Notes: generated by a model not told the origin, from the letters alone. DNA of 43,744 nt from Sedimenticola thiotaurini (GCA_011051715.1 DRKP01000063.1:1-43744); one strand, 5' to 3'; shown: positions 1 to 8,542, numbered from the stretch's first letter. Translations and numbers: made by a program.

Positions 1-1151
1 GGCGGCGGCTCTCCTCTCCATCCTATGCCGCGACGCCGGCGGCGGATGCCCTGCGCCACCAGCTGGAGCAGGGTCCCGACCGGGGCGTTCCGCTGAGCGA
101 CGAGCTGCGCGCCTGGCTGGAACCGCGCCTGGGCTACGATCTGGAGCGGATCCGGATCCACACCGGCGGTGAGCCGGCGGGAACCGCTGAACGGTTCGGC
201 AGCAGCGCCTTCGCCTTCGGACCCCATCTCGTCTTCGCCCCCGGGCAGTTCCGGCCCGATACCCCGCAGGGCCGTCACCTGCTGGCCCACGAAGTGGCCC
301 ATGCCATCAGACAGCTGACGCCGGGAGGCGGGCAGGCGGTGGTGCAGCGGGACGTCCCCATGGGGACGGTGATCACGTCGGAGGGGGAACAGCAGATCGA
401 GGGCATGGAGGTCACCTCCAGCGCATCGGATCTGCAGATGCGCCTGCTGACCGGCGAGCCGATGATCAACGAGCGCATCGACGGCTGGGTGCGGGAGAAC
501 GTCAGCTACGTGGCCAGCTCGCTGGAGTCGGCGGCGGAGTCGTTCGAGAACTGGTACACCGCCCATGCCAGCTCCAGCTCGTCGAGCTTCGTCTATGACG
601 TGGTGGCGGCGGGTCTCGGTATCCTCTCCGCCGCCTATCCACCGGCCGGGCTGGCGGCAGCCGTGCTCGGCGGCGTCCTGAGCGTGACCCGTTCCGCCGC
701 CTCCGCCAGGGATGCCGCGCGCAGCCGTTCCCGGGGCAGTGCCGCGGTGCAGGTCGAACAGGCGATGATCAACAAGGCGGTGGAGCTGCGCGGCAGCTGG
801 CGCGGGTTCGGAAGCCGGTTGAAGGCGAGAGGCGACGCTGGGGAACGGGTGTGGAGCAACGTGGGCCTGGCGCTGACCATGAACGATCCCAACATGGTCC
901 CGATCGCCAGGGAGGAGCTCTACACCGGTGCGCGGCTGGCGCCGCTGGAGCAGGACTTCACCCGCCAGGCACTGACCGCCATGATTCTCACCTACAACCA
1001 CTGGGAGCGCGTGAACAGCCTGGAGAACACCTGGCTGTTCGTCTCTTCCCGGGATATCGAGTGGGCGATCATGAGCGATGCCGAGCGCCGGCGCTGGGCG
1101 AGTCGGCAGGCCCGCTCCCAGCTCAGTATCACCGACGAGTCGCTGCGCTGA
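1..1151 (+). CDS. DUF4157 (eCIS-core) domain protein, 5' end outside window
   Basis: The frame is open from the first bases of the window, so the start lies upstream; 382 residues are visible. The first 105 or so match the DUF4157/eCIS-core domain: a stretch of the type 'DLERIRIHTGG', an 'AFAFGPHLVFAPGQF' strand, then LLAHEVAHAIRQ with the HExxH zinc-protease-like motif at 288-302. The domain is found on proteins linked to extracellular contractile injection systems and on some polymorphic toxins. The remaining 260 residues match nothing I recognise. They hold a Ser-rich patch, one Ala/Gly-rich hydrophobic stretch (about 600-680) that could span or insert into a membrane, and a helical Arg-rich C-terminus. 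A cargo or effector role is inferred; no tail or sheath gene is visible here. Stop TGA at 1149-1151. Confidence 0.8.
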   Translation, partial: RRLSSPSYAATPAADALRHQLEQGPDRGVPLSDELRAWLEPRLGYDLERIRIHTGGEPAGTAERFGSSAFAFGPHLVFAPGQFRPDTPQGRHLLAHEVAHAIRQLTPGGGQAVVQRDVPMGTVITSEGEQQIEGMEVTSSASDLQMRLLTGEPMINERIDGWVRENVSYVASSLESAAESFENWYTAHASSSSSSFVYDVVAAGLGILSAAYPPAGLAAAVLGGVLSVTRSAASARDAARSRSRGSAAVQVEQAMINKAVELRGSWRGFGSRLKARGDAGERVWSNVGLALTMNDPNMVPIAREELYTGARLAPLEQDFTRQALTAMILTYNHWERVNSLENTWLFVSSRDIEWAIMSDAERRRWASRQARSQLSITDESLR

Positions 1152-1204
1152 CCGCAGCGGAGTTCCCGCTCCAGTCGTCGCCCCCGCCGCTCGACCAGGC
1201 GTGA

Positions 1205-1235
1205 CCCGGCCTGCCGCCGCCGTCTGCAGGCCGGG
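1205..1235. terminator. GC-rich hairpin after the DUF4157 gene
   Basis: A perfect 10-bp inverted repeat, CCCGGCCTGC/GCAGGCCGGG, with an 11-base loop lies 54 bases after the stop codon of the DUF4157 gene. No T-run follows, so intrinsic termination is uncertain. It may protect the mRNA 3' end. I see no clear promoter in the rest of the 1152-1384 gap. Confidence 0.35.
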
Positions 1236-1384
1236 CGGCCGCTGTCCGGGCCCGCCGGCCATCGTCCCGCCGCATGCATTCTGGCATCGGCGTCACATCA
1301 TCGTTGCCGAAATAGGAACTAGAATAGCCGGTATGGAAGGGGCAACACCCCGGTCGCGACGTCTGGCCGGGGGAGAGGATGGAT

Positions 1385-2746
1385 ATGGATGTCGCTATCA
1401 CCGCCTTCGCATCATCCCGGCAGCTGGAGGAGCTGTGCTCGGCGCTGCAGCGTCTCGGTTTCCGGCCCTGGCACCAGCGGGACGGGTGCCAGGGGGGTGG
1501 TGCCGGAATGGAGCTGCTCTATGTGGCTGGCGGGCAGGACCGGAACGGGGCCATCGGTGACCTGCTGGCCGGGCGCACCCGCCCCTTCGACCTGCTGGTG
1601 GCCGGGCGCGACCTGTTCCAGGTGGACAGCCTGCTGGATCACGCCATCGACTTCTGCTGCTGGCCGGTGGACGATCTGGAGCTGGTGACACGACTGAAAC
1701 GGGTGGAACGGCTCCGGATCGACCGGCCGTCAGAGGATGCCGGCTCCCGGCTCTCCGGCGACGAGTGCCGGCGGCTGAACCTGGTGGGGCGCTCGCCGCT
1801 CTTCCTGCAGGTGGTGGACCGGATCCGGCGGCTGGCGCCGGTGGATGCCAATGTCCTGATCAGTGGCGAGACCGGCACCGGCAAGGAGCTGGCGGCGCGG
1901 GCGCTGCACCAGCTCAGTCCGCGCAGTGACCGCTGCTTCCAGGCCGTCAACTGCGGCGCCATTCCCGAGAACCTGGTGGAGAACGAGCTGTTCGGCCATG
2001 TCTCCGGCGCCTTCACCGATGCCCGGCGTGACCAGGCCGGGCTGATCGAGCGGGCCCATCGCGGCACCCTGTTCCTGGACGAGGTGGACATGCTGCCGCC
2101 CAAGGCCCAGTCGGCCCTGCTCCGCTTCATCGAGAGCCGGCTCTACCGTCCACTCGGCGGGCGCGAGGAGCGCAAGGCCGATACCCGCATCATTGCCGCC
2201 ACCAACGCCGATCTCGGCGCCCTGGCCGCCCGCGGCTCGTTCCGCCTCGACCTCTACTACCGCCTCAACCTGCTCAACCTGCGACTGCCCTCCCTGCGCC
2301 TGCGGCGTGACGACACCATGGTACTGGTGGATCACTTCCTGTCCCGCTGCGAGTCCGTCTACGGTCGGGGTCGCAAGGTGCTGCACCCGTTCACCCGGGC
2401 CCGCGTCGCCGCCTATGGCTGGCCGGGCAACGTGCGCGAGCTGGAGCACTTCATCCACCGGGAGTACCTGCTGGCGGATTCGCCGGTCATCGTCGCCACG
2501 CCCTTCGCCGGGGAGTCGCTGCCCGAAGACGGGGGCGCGATACCGGAACCGCCGCCGGCCAGCTTCAGGCAGGCCAAGCAGCAGGCCATCAACCGCTTCG
2601 AGAGCGAGTACGTGCGTGCCCTGCTGGACCGTACCGCCGGCAACATCACCCGGGCGGCCCGGCTGGCGGGCAAGGAGCGGCGCGCCTTCGGCCGCCTGGT
2701 GAAGAAGCACGGCATCGATCCACAGCAGTTCGCTGCCGTCCGCTGA
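1385..2746 (+). CDS. sigma-54-type AAA+ transcriptional regulator with receiver-like N-terminus
   Basis: A 453-residue enhancer-binding-protein architecture. Residues 1-115 look like a degenerate receiver-type fold with no obvious phosphoacceptor Asp. The AAA+ module follows, with Walker A GETGTGKE (about residue 161), a GAFTDA loop (208-213) in place of the usual GAFTGA, and Walker B LFLDEVD. A Fis-type helix-turn-helix closes the protein (about 410-445). The loop normally contacts sigma-54. The Gly-to-Asp change leaves the key Thr, so activity is possible but unproven; some relatives (VpsR-like) act without sigma-54. Two ATGs are available at 1379 and 1385. I chose 1385 because GGGAGAGG at 1371-1378 sits 6 bases from it but touches the first. 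Its target is unknown. It follows the DUF4157 gene on the same strand. Confidence 0.85.
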   Translation: MDVAITAFASSRQLEELCSALQRLGFRPWHQRDGCQGGGAGMELLYVAGGQDRNGAIGDLLAGRTRPFDLLVAGRDLFQVDSLLDHAIDFCCWPVDDLELVTRLKRVERLRIDRPSEDAGSRLSGDECRRLNLVGRSPLFLQVVDRIRRLAPVDANVLISGETGTGKELAARALHQLSPRSDRCFQAVNCGAIPENLVENELFGHVSGAFTDARRDQAGLIERAHRGTLFLDEVDMLPPKAQSALLRFIESRLYRPLGGREERKADTRIIAATNADLGALAARGSFRLDLYYRLNLLNLRLPSLRLRRDDTMVLVDHFLSRCESVYGRGRKVLHPFTRARVAAYGWPGNVRELEHFIHREYLLADSPVIVATPFAGESLPEDGGAIPEPPPASFRQAKQQAINRFESEYVRALLDRTAGNITRAARLAGKERRAFGRLVKKHGIDPQQFAAVR

Positions 2747-3033
2747 AACGCCGCCCCTGCCTCCCCGCCACTTCGATCGCCGTTCCGGCGGTCCTCCAAC
2801 GATCCGGCGCTCGTGCAGTGGCGTGGATCCTGCACCATTACCGCACCGGCCGGAATCCGGAGGATGCAATTGTCCGGATCGGGGCGCGTGCCGGAACAAC
2901 GGGTCGTCCGGGCCCCCCGGTGAAAAAGCCGGCATAATAGTCCCATGAACGGGTCGGGGCACAATCCAGTCACGGGCTCACCGCCACCGCGAAGCGGGTC
3001 TGCCGTCCCCGGCCGGCGACGGACGGAGAGAGG

Positions 3034-4758
3034 GTGAGCACGGCCTATCTTACCGATATCGTGGTGCTGCTGGCGGCGGCCGTGGTGGCGGTGCCGCTGG
3101 CCCGGGCCATCGGCCTCGGCGTGGTTCCCGGATTCCTGGTCGCCGGCATCGTCATGGGGCCGTCGATGCTCGGCCTGATCGACAACCGGGAGGAGATCGC
3201 CCACCTGGCCGAGTTCGGCGTGGTGCTGCTGCTGTTCGTCATCGGCATCGAGCTGAAGCCGGCACGGCTGTGGGCGATGCGACGCCTGGTGTTCGGACTG
3301 GGGGCGTTGCAGGTGCTGGTGACCGGTGCCCTCATCGGTATGGTGGCCCACTATCTGTTCGGGATCGACACCCGTGCCTCGATCCTGATCGGTCCCGCCC
3401 TCGCCCTCTCCTCCACCGCCTTCGTGCTGCAGCTGCTGACCGAGCAGGGGATGCTGGAGTCCTCCTACGGCCGCACCTCGATCGCGGTGCTGCTGTTCCA
3501 GGACCTGGCGGTGGTGCCGCTGCTGATCCTGGTGTCGTTCCTCGGCGCCACCGAACTGACCATCAGCGAGGATATCGGCTTCGCCGTGCTGGAAGCGGTC
3601 ATCATCCTTGCCCTGATCGTCGCCGGCGGCCGCTACCTGCTGCAGCCGGTGCTGCACCGGGTGGCCCGCTTCGGCTCTCCCGAGGTGTTCACCGCTTCCG
3701 CCGCCCTGCTGGTGCTGGGTACCGCCCTGCTGATGGAGCGGATCGGCCTCTCCATGGCGATGGGTGCGTTCGTCGCCGGCCTGCTGGTGGCCGACTCCGA
3801 GTACCGTCACCAGATCGTGGCCGAGATCCAGCCGGCCCGGGGGTTGCTGCTGGGCCTGTTCTTCATGTCCATGGGCATGTCGATGGATCTGGCCGGCTTC
3901 TTCGACAGACCGTTCGTCTCCCTCGGGCTGGTGTTGCTGCTGATGATCGGCAAGGCCCTGCTGATCTGGCCCCTGGCGCGCCTGTTCGGCAGTCCCTCCG
4001 GAACGGCGCGTGCGACCGCCCTGCTGCTGGCCCAGAGCGGCGAGTTTGCCCTGGTGCTGTTCGCGGTCGCCGCCGATTCGGCGCTGCTCGCCGACGGCCT
4101 GTTTCAGCAGTTGCTGGTGGTGGTGGTGTTGAGCATGCTGGCGACGCCGCCCGTTGCCGCTCTCGCCCATCGCCTCGCCACGGCACGGTCGCGGCAGCCG
4201 GCCGGAGCCATGGGAGAGCCGCCGGGCGGGGAGGCGGCATCGGCCCGGACCATGATCATCGGGTTCGGCCGCGTCGGACGCCGGGTCGGCCGCATCCTGG
4301 AGCTGTGTCACCAGCCCTATGTCGCGCTGGACATCGACGTGGTCACGGTGGACGAGGCCCGGCGGGCGGGCAAACCCGTATACTATGGCGATGCCAGGCA
4401 GCCGGAGGTACTGAACAGCATGGGGCTGGATCGAATGGAACAGGCGGTGGTGACGGTGGACGATTACGGTGTGGCGGAGCAGCTGGTGGCCGGCCTGCAT
4501 CGTGATCATCCGGATCTGCGTATCCTGGCCCGGGGACGGGATCTGGACCACTGCCGGCTGCTGCGGCGCAGCGGGGCGGCGGTGACGGTATCGGAGAACC
4601 TGGAGGCGAGCATCGCCCTGGCACAGGGGGTGCTGACGCAGCTGGAAGTGGGGCAGGAGGAGGCGGAGCGGATGATCGAGCAGTTTCGCGAGACTTATTA
4701 CCGGCAGCATACCGACCAATCGACACAGGCAGGGGGCGATGACGGTAACAGGGTGTGA
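3034..4758 (+). CDS. CPA2-family monovalent cation:proton antiporter with RCK/TrkA-N domain (Kef/YbaL type)
   Basis: An inner-membrane protein of 574 residues. The first 385 or so are a dense series of hydrophobic segments typical of the CPA2 Na+/H+ and K+/H+ exchanger domain. A cytoplasmic Rossmann-type TrkA-N/RCK domain follows from about residue 405, with MIIGFGRVGRRVGR as the nucleotide-binding loop and an acidic residue ending the second strand (LDID). These proteins usually expel K+ or Na+ against protons, gated by a nucleotide or glutathione adduct bound to the RCK domain. The start is GTG at 3034, supported by GGAGAGAGG just upstream. The 2747-3033 gap holds no gene; a CATAAT-like -10 near 2934 is the only promoter-like element I noticed. 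The stop overlaps one possible start of the next gene. Confidence 0.9.
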   Translation: MSTAYLTDIVVLLAAAVVAVPLARAIGLGVVPGFLVAGIVMGPSMLGLIDNREEIAHLAEFGVVLLLFVIGIELKPARLWAMRRLVFGLGALQVLVTGALIGMVAHYLFGIDTRASILIGPALALSSTAFVLQLLTEQGMLESSYGRTSIAVLLFQDLAVVPLLILVSFLGATELTISEDIGFAVLEAVIILALIVAGGRYLLQPVLHRVARFGSPEVFTASAALLVLGTALLMERIGLSMAMGAFVAGLLVADSEYRHQIVAEIQPARGLLLGLFFMSMGMSMDLAGFFDRPFVSLGLVLLLMIGKALLIWPLARLFGSPSGTARATALLLAQSGEFALVLFAVAADSALLADGLFQQLLVVVVLSMLATPPVAALAHRLATARSRQPAGAMGEPPGGEAASARTMIIGFGRVGRRVGRILELCHQPYVALDIDVVTVDEARRAGKPVYYGDARQPEVLNSMGLDRMEQAVVTVDDYGVAEQLVAGLHRDHPDLRILARGRDLDHCRLLRRSGAAVTVSENLEASIALAQGVLTQLEVGQEEAERMIEQFRETYYRQHTDQSTQAGGDDGNRV

Positions 4759-4834
4759 GCCCGGAACAGGCGGAGAGGGTCGCCCGCTCCACCCGGGTCG
4801 GGAGTCGGGGAGGGGCGGGGCGCTGGCGGCCGGA

Positions 4835-6373
4835 GTGCGGGAACCGTGGCGGCTGTGGATACTGCTGCTGTTACTGCTGACGGCCGGCTGCACCACGCTG
4901 CCCGACAACGGCGACCGGGTGGCCAGTCGGGCGGTGACCGATACCGGCGACACCCGGCTGGGACGGCTGGTCGCGGCCAGGGCCGCGGAGCATCCCGGGG
5001 AATCCGGATTCATCCTGCTGGACGACGGGCTGGACGCCTTCGTGGCGCGGGCGGCGCTGGCCCGGATCGCCGATCGCAGCATCGATCTCCAGTACTACCT
5101 CTATCACCAGGACCTGGTCGGCGCCCTGCTCATGTACAATCTGCTGCAGGCGGCCGACCGGGGCGTGCGGGTGCGCATCCTGGTGGACGACATGGATCTC
5201 TCAGAGCGGGATCAGGGCCTGCTCACCATCGATGCCCACCCCAACATCGAGGTGCGGATCTTCAACCCGTTTCGCCGCGACGTGCCGCGTCTGCTGCAGT
5301 TCGCCACCCGCTTCGGCAAGGTCACCCGGCGCATGCACAACAAGTCGTTCACCGTGGACAACCAGGCCACGGTGGTGGGTGGACGCAACATCGGGGACGA
5401 GTATTTCGATGCCAACCCCGATCTCGCCTTCGGGGACCTGGACGTGCTCGCGGTGGGCCGGGTGGTGCCCGGGGTATCGGCCTCGTTCGACGACTTCTGG
5501 AATCATCCGCTGAGTTATCCCGTCGCCAGTTTCCTGGCCGATTCGCGGCCATTGATGGGACTGGACCGGCTGCGCCGGGAGGCGGCACTGTTCTGGCAGC
5601 AGCAGAAGGACTCCCCCTATGTCACGGCGCTGCGCAACTCCACCCTGGCCCGCGGCTTCGAGTCGGGTGACTTCACCTTCCTGTGGGGCGACGCAAAGGC
5701 GGTCTACGATTCTCCCGACAAGATCACCCACGGCACCGACCGGGCGGAATACCACCTGACCCCCCAGCTGGAGCCCTACGTGGCGTCGATGCAGCGGGAG
5801 CTGATCGTGCTCTCCGCCTACTTCGTGCCGGGCCGGGAAGGGGTCCGCTTCTTCAAGGACCTGCGACAGCGTGGCATCCGGGTACGGATACTCACCAACT
5901 CCCTCGCCTCCACCGATGTGCCCATCGTCCACGCCGGTTACGCGGGTTATCGCAGGGAGCTGCTGGAGGCGGGGGTGGAACTGTACGAGGTGAGCAGCGT
6001 CAACCCCAAGGTGGAAGGGGGTGGCGGTATCGGTGGCTCGTCCCGCGCCAGCCTGCACGCCAAGTCCTTCGTGATCGACCGGAAAACGGTGTTCATCGGC
6101 TCGCTCAACCTGGATCCCCGCTCGGACAAGCAGAATACCGAGATCGGACTGGTCATCGACTCGCCGGAGATGGGGGCGATCATGGGCCGGGAGTTCGACC
6201 AGGGGGTGGAGAAGGTGGCCTACCGGCTGCGTCTGAACGACGAGGGTGCCATCGAATGGGTGGAGCGGCGCGGCGGGGACGAGATCGTCTATCACACCGA
6301 GCCGCGTACCTCCTGGTTCACCCGGCTGTGGGTGGGCGTGGCGAGCCTGCTGCCGATCGAGTCCCAGTTGTAG
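4835..6373 (+). CDS. phospholipase D/cardiolipin synthase-like lipoprotein
   Basis: From GTG 4835 the protein has 512 residues and opens with a clean lipoprotein signal (REPWRLW, a Leu run, then LTAGC), which suggests lipidation at the Cys and a periplasmic location. Two HxKx4D phospholipase-D motifs are present: HNKSFTVD (H168, K170, D175) and HAKSFVID (H408, K410, D415), each followed by the usual GG/GS-x-N element. Family members transfer or hydrolyse phosphatidyl groups, as cardiolipin synthases do (E. coli ClsC is the nearest type I recall); the substrate here is not shown. An upstream ATG at 4739 would overlap the antiporter gene by 20 bases and bury the signal peptide behind 32 extra residues, so I prefer 4835 although its Shine-Dalgarno is weak. 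Confidence 0.85.
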   Translation: MREPWRLWILLLLLLTAGCTTLPDNGDRVASRAVTDTGDTRLGRLVAARAAEHPGESGFILLDDGLDAFVARAALARIADRSIDLQYYLYHQDLVGALLMYNLLQAADRGVRVRILVDDMDLSERDQGLLTIDAHPNIEVRIFNPFRRDVPRLLQFATRFGKVTRRMHNKSFTVDNQATVVGGRNIGDEYFDANPDLAFGDLDVLAVGRVVPGVSASFDDFWNHPLSYPVASFLADSRPLMGLDRLRREAALFWQQQKDSPYVTALRNSTLARGFESGDFTFLWGDAKAVYDSPDKITHGTDRAEYHLTPQLEPYVASMQRELIVLSAYFVPGREGVRFFKDLRQRGIRVRILTNSLASTDVPIVHAGYAGYRRELLEAGVELYEVSSVNPKVEGGGGIGGSSRASLHAKSFVIDRKTVFIGSLNLDPRSDKQNTEIGLVIDSPEMGAIMGREFDQGVEKVAYRLRLNDEGAIEWVERRGGDEIVYHTEPRTSWFTRLWVGVASLLPIESQL

Positions 6374-6413
6374 GACCCGGATACCGGCCTGCGGGTGTAG
6401 ACTATCGGGGTGG

Positions 6414-6437
6414 TGGCCGGAAGCGGGCTTCCGGCCA
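6414..6437. promoter_or_regulatory. strong hairpin upstream of the 101-aa protein gene
   Basis: A perfect 10-bp inverted repeat, TGGCCGGAAG/CTTCCGGCCA, with a 4-base CGGG loop lies between the PLD gene and the start at 6461. No T-run follows. It could end the upstream transcript weakly or act as a 5'-leader structure close to the AAGGA ribosome-binding site of the next gene. Confidence 0.4.
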
Positions 6438-6460
6438 TGGGGACGATAAGGACGGCAGCG

Positions 6461-6766
6461 ATGGCGAGCGACGATATACGGGCGGAACTGGAGCAGATCC
6501 GGGCTCAGCTGGAGGCCCTGCAGCGGGCCGAGGAGGAGGGCGCCGGACCGGCCCGGGACGGTGGTGGCGCCAATGGTCCGGCAGAGGCCGGCGGGCGAAC
6601 ACAGGAGGAGGCGGCAGAGGCGGAGCAGGAGGGCGGCAGCGAGCTGCTGAACCAGTTCCGGGAACTGCTGGACAGCCTGGACGAGGAGTTGCAGGAGTCC
6701 CATCCCACCACACTGCTGGCGGTGTTCACCCTGGGAATCCTGGTGGGGCGGCTGCTGCCCCGTTGA
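6461..6766 (+). CDS. small coiled-coil protein with C-terminal membrane anchor
   Basis: A 101-residue protein starting at ATG 6461, supported by AAGGA about 9 bases upstream. An N-terminal helix rich in Glu, Gln and Leu (RAELEQIRAQLEAL) is followed by a Gly/Ala/Glu linker, a second amphipathic helix (NQFRELLDSLDEEL) and a single C-terminal hydrophobic segment ending GRLLPR. That is a tail-anchored layout with the bulk in the cytoplasm. It resembles ElaB/YqjD-type proteins in shape, but the glycine-rich membrane segment of that family is missing, so I do not assign it. The gene 20 bases downstream encodes a YqjE-like membrane protein, so the pair may correspond to yqjD-yqjE. Confidence 0.7.
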   Translation: MASDDIRAELEQIRAQLEALQRAEEEGAGPARDGGGANGPAEAGGRTQEEAAEAEQEGGSELLNQFRELLDSLDEELQESHPTTLLAVFTLGILVGRLLPR

Positions 6767-6785
6767 CGAGACAGGAACAGAGACG

Positions 6786-7280
6786 ATGTCCGATACGATG
6801 CTCAAACTGCAGCTGCTGGCCCGCGCCGAGGTGGCGCTGGCCCAGATCCGTGCCCAGCGCGCCGGCAGCCGCTCGGCCCTGTTCGCGGTCGCCCTGGTGT
6901 TCGGGCTGCTGGGACTGGGAATGCTCAACCTGGCTGGCTACCACGCCCTGACCCCCCGCTATGGCCCGGCCGCCGCCGCGCTGGTGGTGGCCCTCGGTGA
7001 CATGGTGGTGGCGGTGGTGGTGCTGCTGCTGTCGCGCCGGGCCGGTCCCGGGGAACGGGAGGAGCAGATGGCCCGGGAGATGCGGGACTTCGCCTATGCC
7101 CAGCTCAACAGCGACATCGAGCAGGCGAAGGCGCAGATCCTCCAGGTCACCGAGGACGTGCGCGGCATCCGTTCCAGCTTCGTCTCGGTGGCCGGAAGCG
7201 CCGCCACCACCCTGGGGCCCCTGGTGGGGATGCTGGTCAACGCGGTGAAGAAGAAGCGGGCGGAACGCGGCTCCTCCTGA
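6786..7280 (+). CDS. YqjE/phage-holin-superfamily-like membrane protein
   Basis: A 164-residue protein. An N-terminal helix (KLQLLARAEVALAQ) leads into two hydrophobic segments (about residues 32-52 and 62-80), then a long charged amphipathic helix and a second weakly hydrophobic stretch before a Lys/Arg tail (VKKKRAERGSS). The two-helix-hairpin layout resembles the YqjE/DUF1469 family of small inner-membrane proteins, whose role is poorly known. ATG 6786 is preceded by a purine-rich GAGACAGGAACAGAGACG leader. The gene is 19 bases behind the tail-anchored coiled-coil gene and is probably co-transcribed with it. Confidence 0.65.
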   Translation: MSDTMLKLQLLARAEVALAQIRAQRAGSRSALFAVALVFGLLGLGMLNLAGYHALTPRYGPAAAALVVALGDMVVAVVVLLLSRRAGPGEREEQMAREMRDFAYAQLNSDIEQAKAQILQVTEDVRGIRSSFVSVAGSAATTLGPLVGMLVNAVKKKRAERGSS

Positions 7281-7306
7281 CGACGCCCCATGGTGCGTCC
7301 ATACCG

Positions 7307-7320
7307 TTGATCTGCATCAA
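7307..7320. promoter_or_regulatory. perfect FNR/ANR-type box upstream of yhcC-ubiU-ubiV
   Basis: TTGATCTGCATCAA is an exact match to the TTGAT-N4-ATCAA consensus bound by FNR/ANR oxygen sensors. It lies 75 bases before the yhcC start, in the gap behind the YqjE-like gene. Anaerobic induction of the genes that follow is therefore likely. No strong -10 is seen at the class II distance (around 7343-7348), so the exact start site is open. Confidence 0.75.
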
Positions 7321-7394
7321 TTACAGGGAGAACCCGGCCGTGTGACCCTCCCGGTCGCCATACCCCGCAGACAGGGGCTTTACTGGAATTCAGG

Positions 7395-8339
7395 GTGCGA
7401 CTCTCCGATTACGTCAACACCTTCGGTCAGGATCTGCTGCGCCGGCATGGCGAGCGGGTACACAAGATCGCCATCAATGCCGGCATGACCTGCCCCAACC
7501 GCGACGGCAGCAAGGGGCGTGGCGGCTGCAGCTTCTGCAACAACGCCTCGTTCAACCCGTCGGCGCGGCGGCATCCGCCGGTGGCGGAGCAGATCGAGGC
7601 GGGCCGCCGGGTGATCCGCCGGCGTACCGGGGCACGTCGCTACCTCGCCTATTTCCAGGCCTACACCAACACCTATGCCGACGTGACCTATCTGTCACGG
7701 CTGTATGGCGAGGCGCTGGCCGAGCCGGATGTGATCGGTCTGTCCGTGGGCACCCGGCCGGACTGCGTGCCGGAACAGGTGCTGGAGTTGCTGGCCGGCT
7801 ATCGTGCCGCCGGCTACGAGGTGTGGCTGGAGCTGGGATTGCAGTCCGCCTTCGATGCCACCCTGGAGCGGGTCAACCGTGGTCATGGCTTCGAGGAGTA
7901 CCGGCGGGCGGTGGAGGCGGCCAGGCGCCATGGGCTGCCGGTCTGCACCCATCTGATCGTGGGGCTGCCGGGAGAGGGCAGGGAGGCGGCGCTGGCCAGC
8001 CTGGAACGGGTGCTGGAACTGGGGGTGGAGGGGTTGAAGCTGCACCCCCTGCACGTGGTCAAGGGCACCCGCCTCGCCAATGAATGGCGCGCCGGTGGTT
8101 ATCAGCCAATGGATCTCCAGACCTATACCGGGATCGCCGCGGACATGATCGAGCGTACACCGGAGTCGGTCTGCTACCACCGGGTCACCGGCACTGCGTC
8201 GCTCGATATCCTGCTGGCGCCGGGCTGGTGCAACTGGAAGTGGAGGGTGCTGAACGGCATCGCCGCCGAGCTGGAGCGCCGCGGCAGCCGCCAGGGATCG
8301 GCGCTGGCCCCGCTACAGGCCCTCGCCGGTGTCTGCTGA
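7395..8339 (+). CDS. yhcC: YhcC-family (TIGR01212) radical SAM protein
   Basis: A 314-residue protein closely resembling E. coli YhcC along its length. The cluster-binding cysteines lie in TCPNRDGSKGRGGCSFCNN, a widened CxnCxxC arrangement typical of this family. Other family blocks are YLAYFQAYTNTYA, GLSVGTRPDCVP, VWLELGLQ, HLIVGLPGEG and KLHPLHVVKGT. It should hold a [4Fe-4S] cluster and cleave S-adenosylmethionine; its substrate is not established to my knowledge. The start is GTG at 7395 (protein begins RLSDYVNTFG); the Shine-Dalgarno is poor. Its place between a perfect FNR box and ubiUV suggests an anaerobic role. The 8340-8542 gap downstream holds no gene, only an unconvincing TTGAT half-site at 8476. 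Confidence 0.9.
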   Translation: MRLSDYVNTFGQDLLRRHGERVHKIAINAGMTCPNRDGSKGRGGCSFCNNASFNPSARRHPPVAEQIEAGRRVIRRRTGARRYLAYFQAYTNTYADVTYLSRLYGEALAEPDVIGLSVGTRPDCVPEQVLELLAGYRAAGYEVWLELGLQSAFDATLERVNRGHGFEEYRRAVEAARRHGLPVCTHLIVGLPGEGREAALASLERVLELGVEGLKLHPLHVVKGTRLANEWRAGGYQPMDLQTYTGIAADMIERTPESVCYHRVTGTASLDILLAPGWCNWKWRVLNGIAAELERRGSRQGSALAPLQALAGVC

Positions 8340-8542
8340 CGGGATTCTTCCGCTGCCGGCCTGCGCGATCCCGGTCCCCTGGCCGTCCGGATGCGGGGCA
8401 GGGCGAAGGGGCACCCGCGACCGGGGGCCTGACGGGTCGATCGATGGGGCCGGGAGTTCCCCCGGACTGCTCATATTGATCCGCGTACATTCGTGGCAAC
8501 GGCCCCCTGGCCGGGCGATACGGTGAATCGGAGTTCTGGATG

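Noticed and set aside
1281-1300. CTGGCATCGG upstream of the sigma-54-type regulator as a -24 element.
   Set aside because: No GC dinucleotide lies at the required distance for the -12 element.
2413-5082. An 889-codon minus-strand frame opposite the antiporter and regulator genes.
   Set aside because: Antisense shadow, rich in Gln/His repeats and without recognisable domains.
8476-8489. TTGAT half-site upstream of ubiU as a second FNR box.
   Set aside because: The second half matches only 2 of 5 bases, and the perfect box at 7307 can serve the whole operon.
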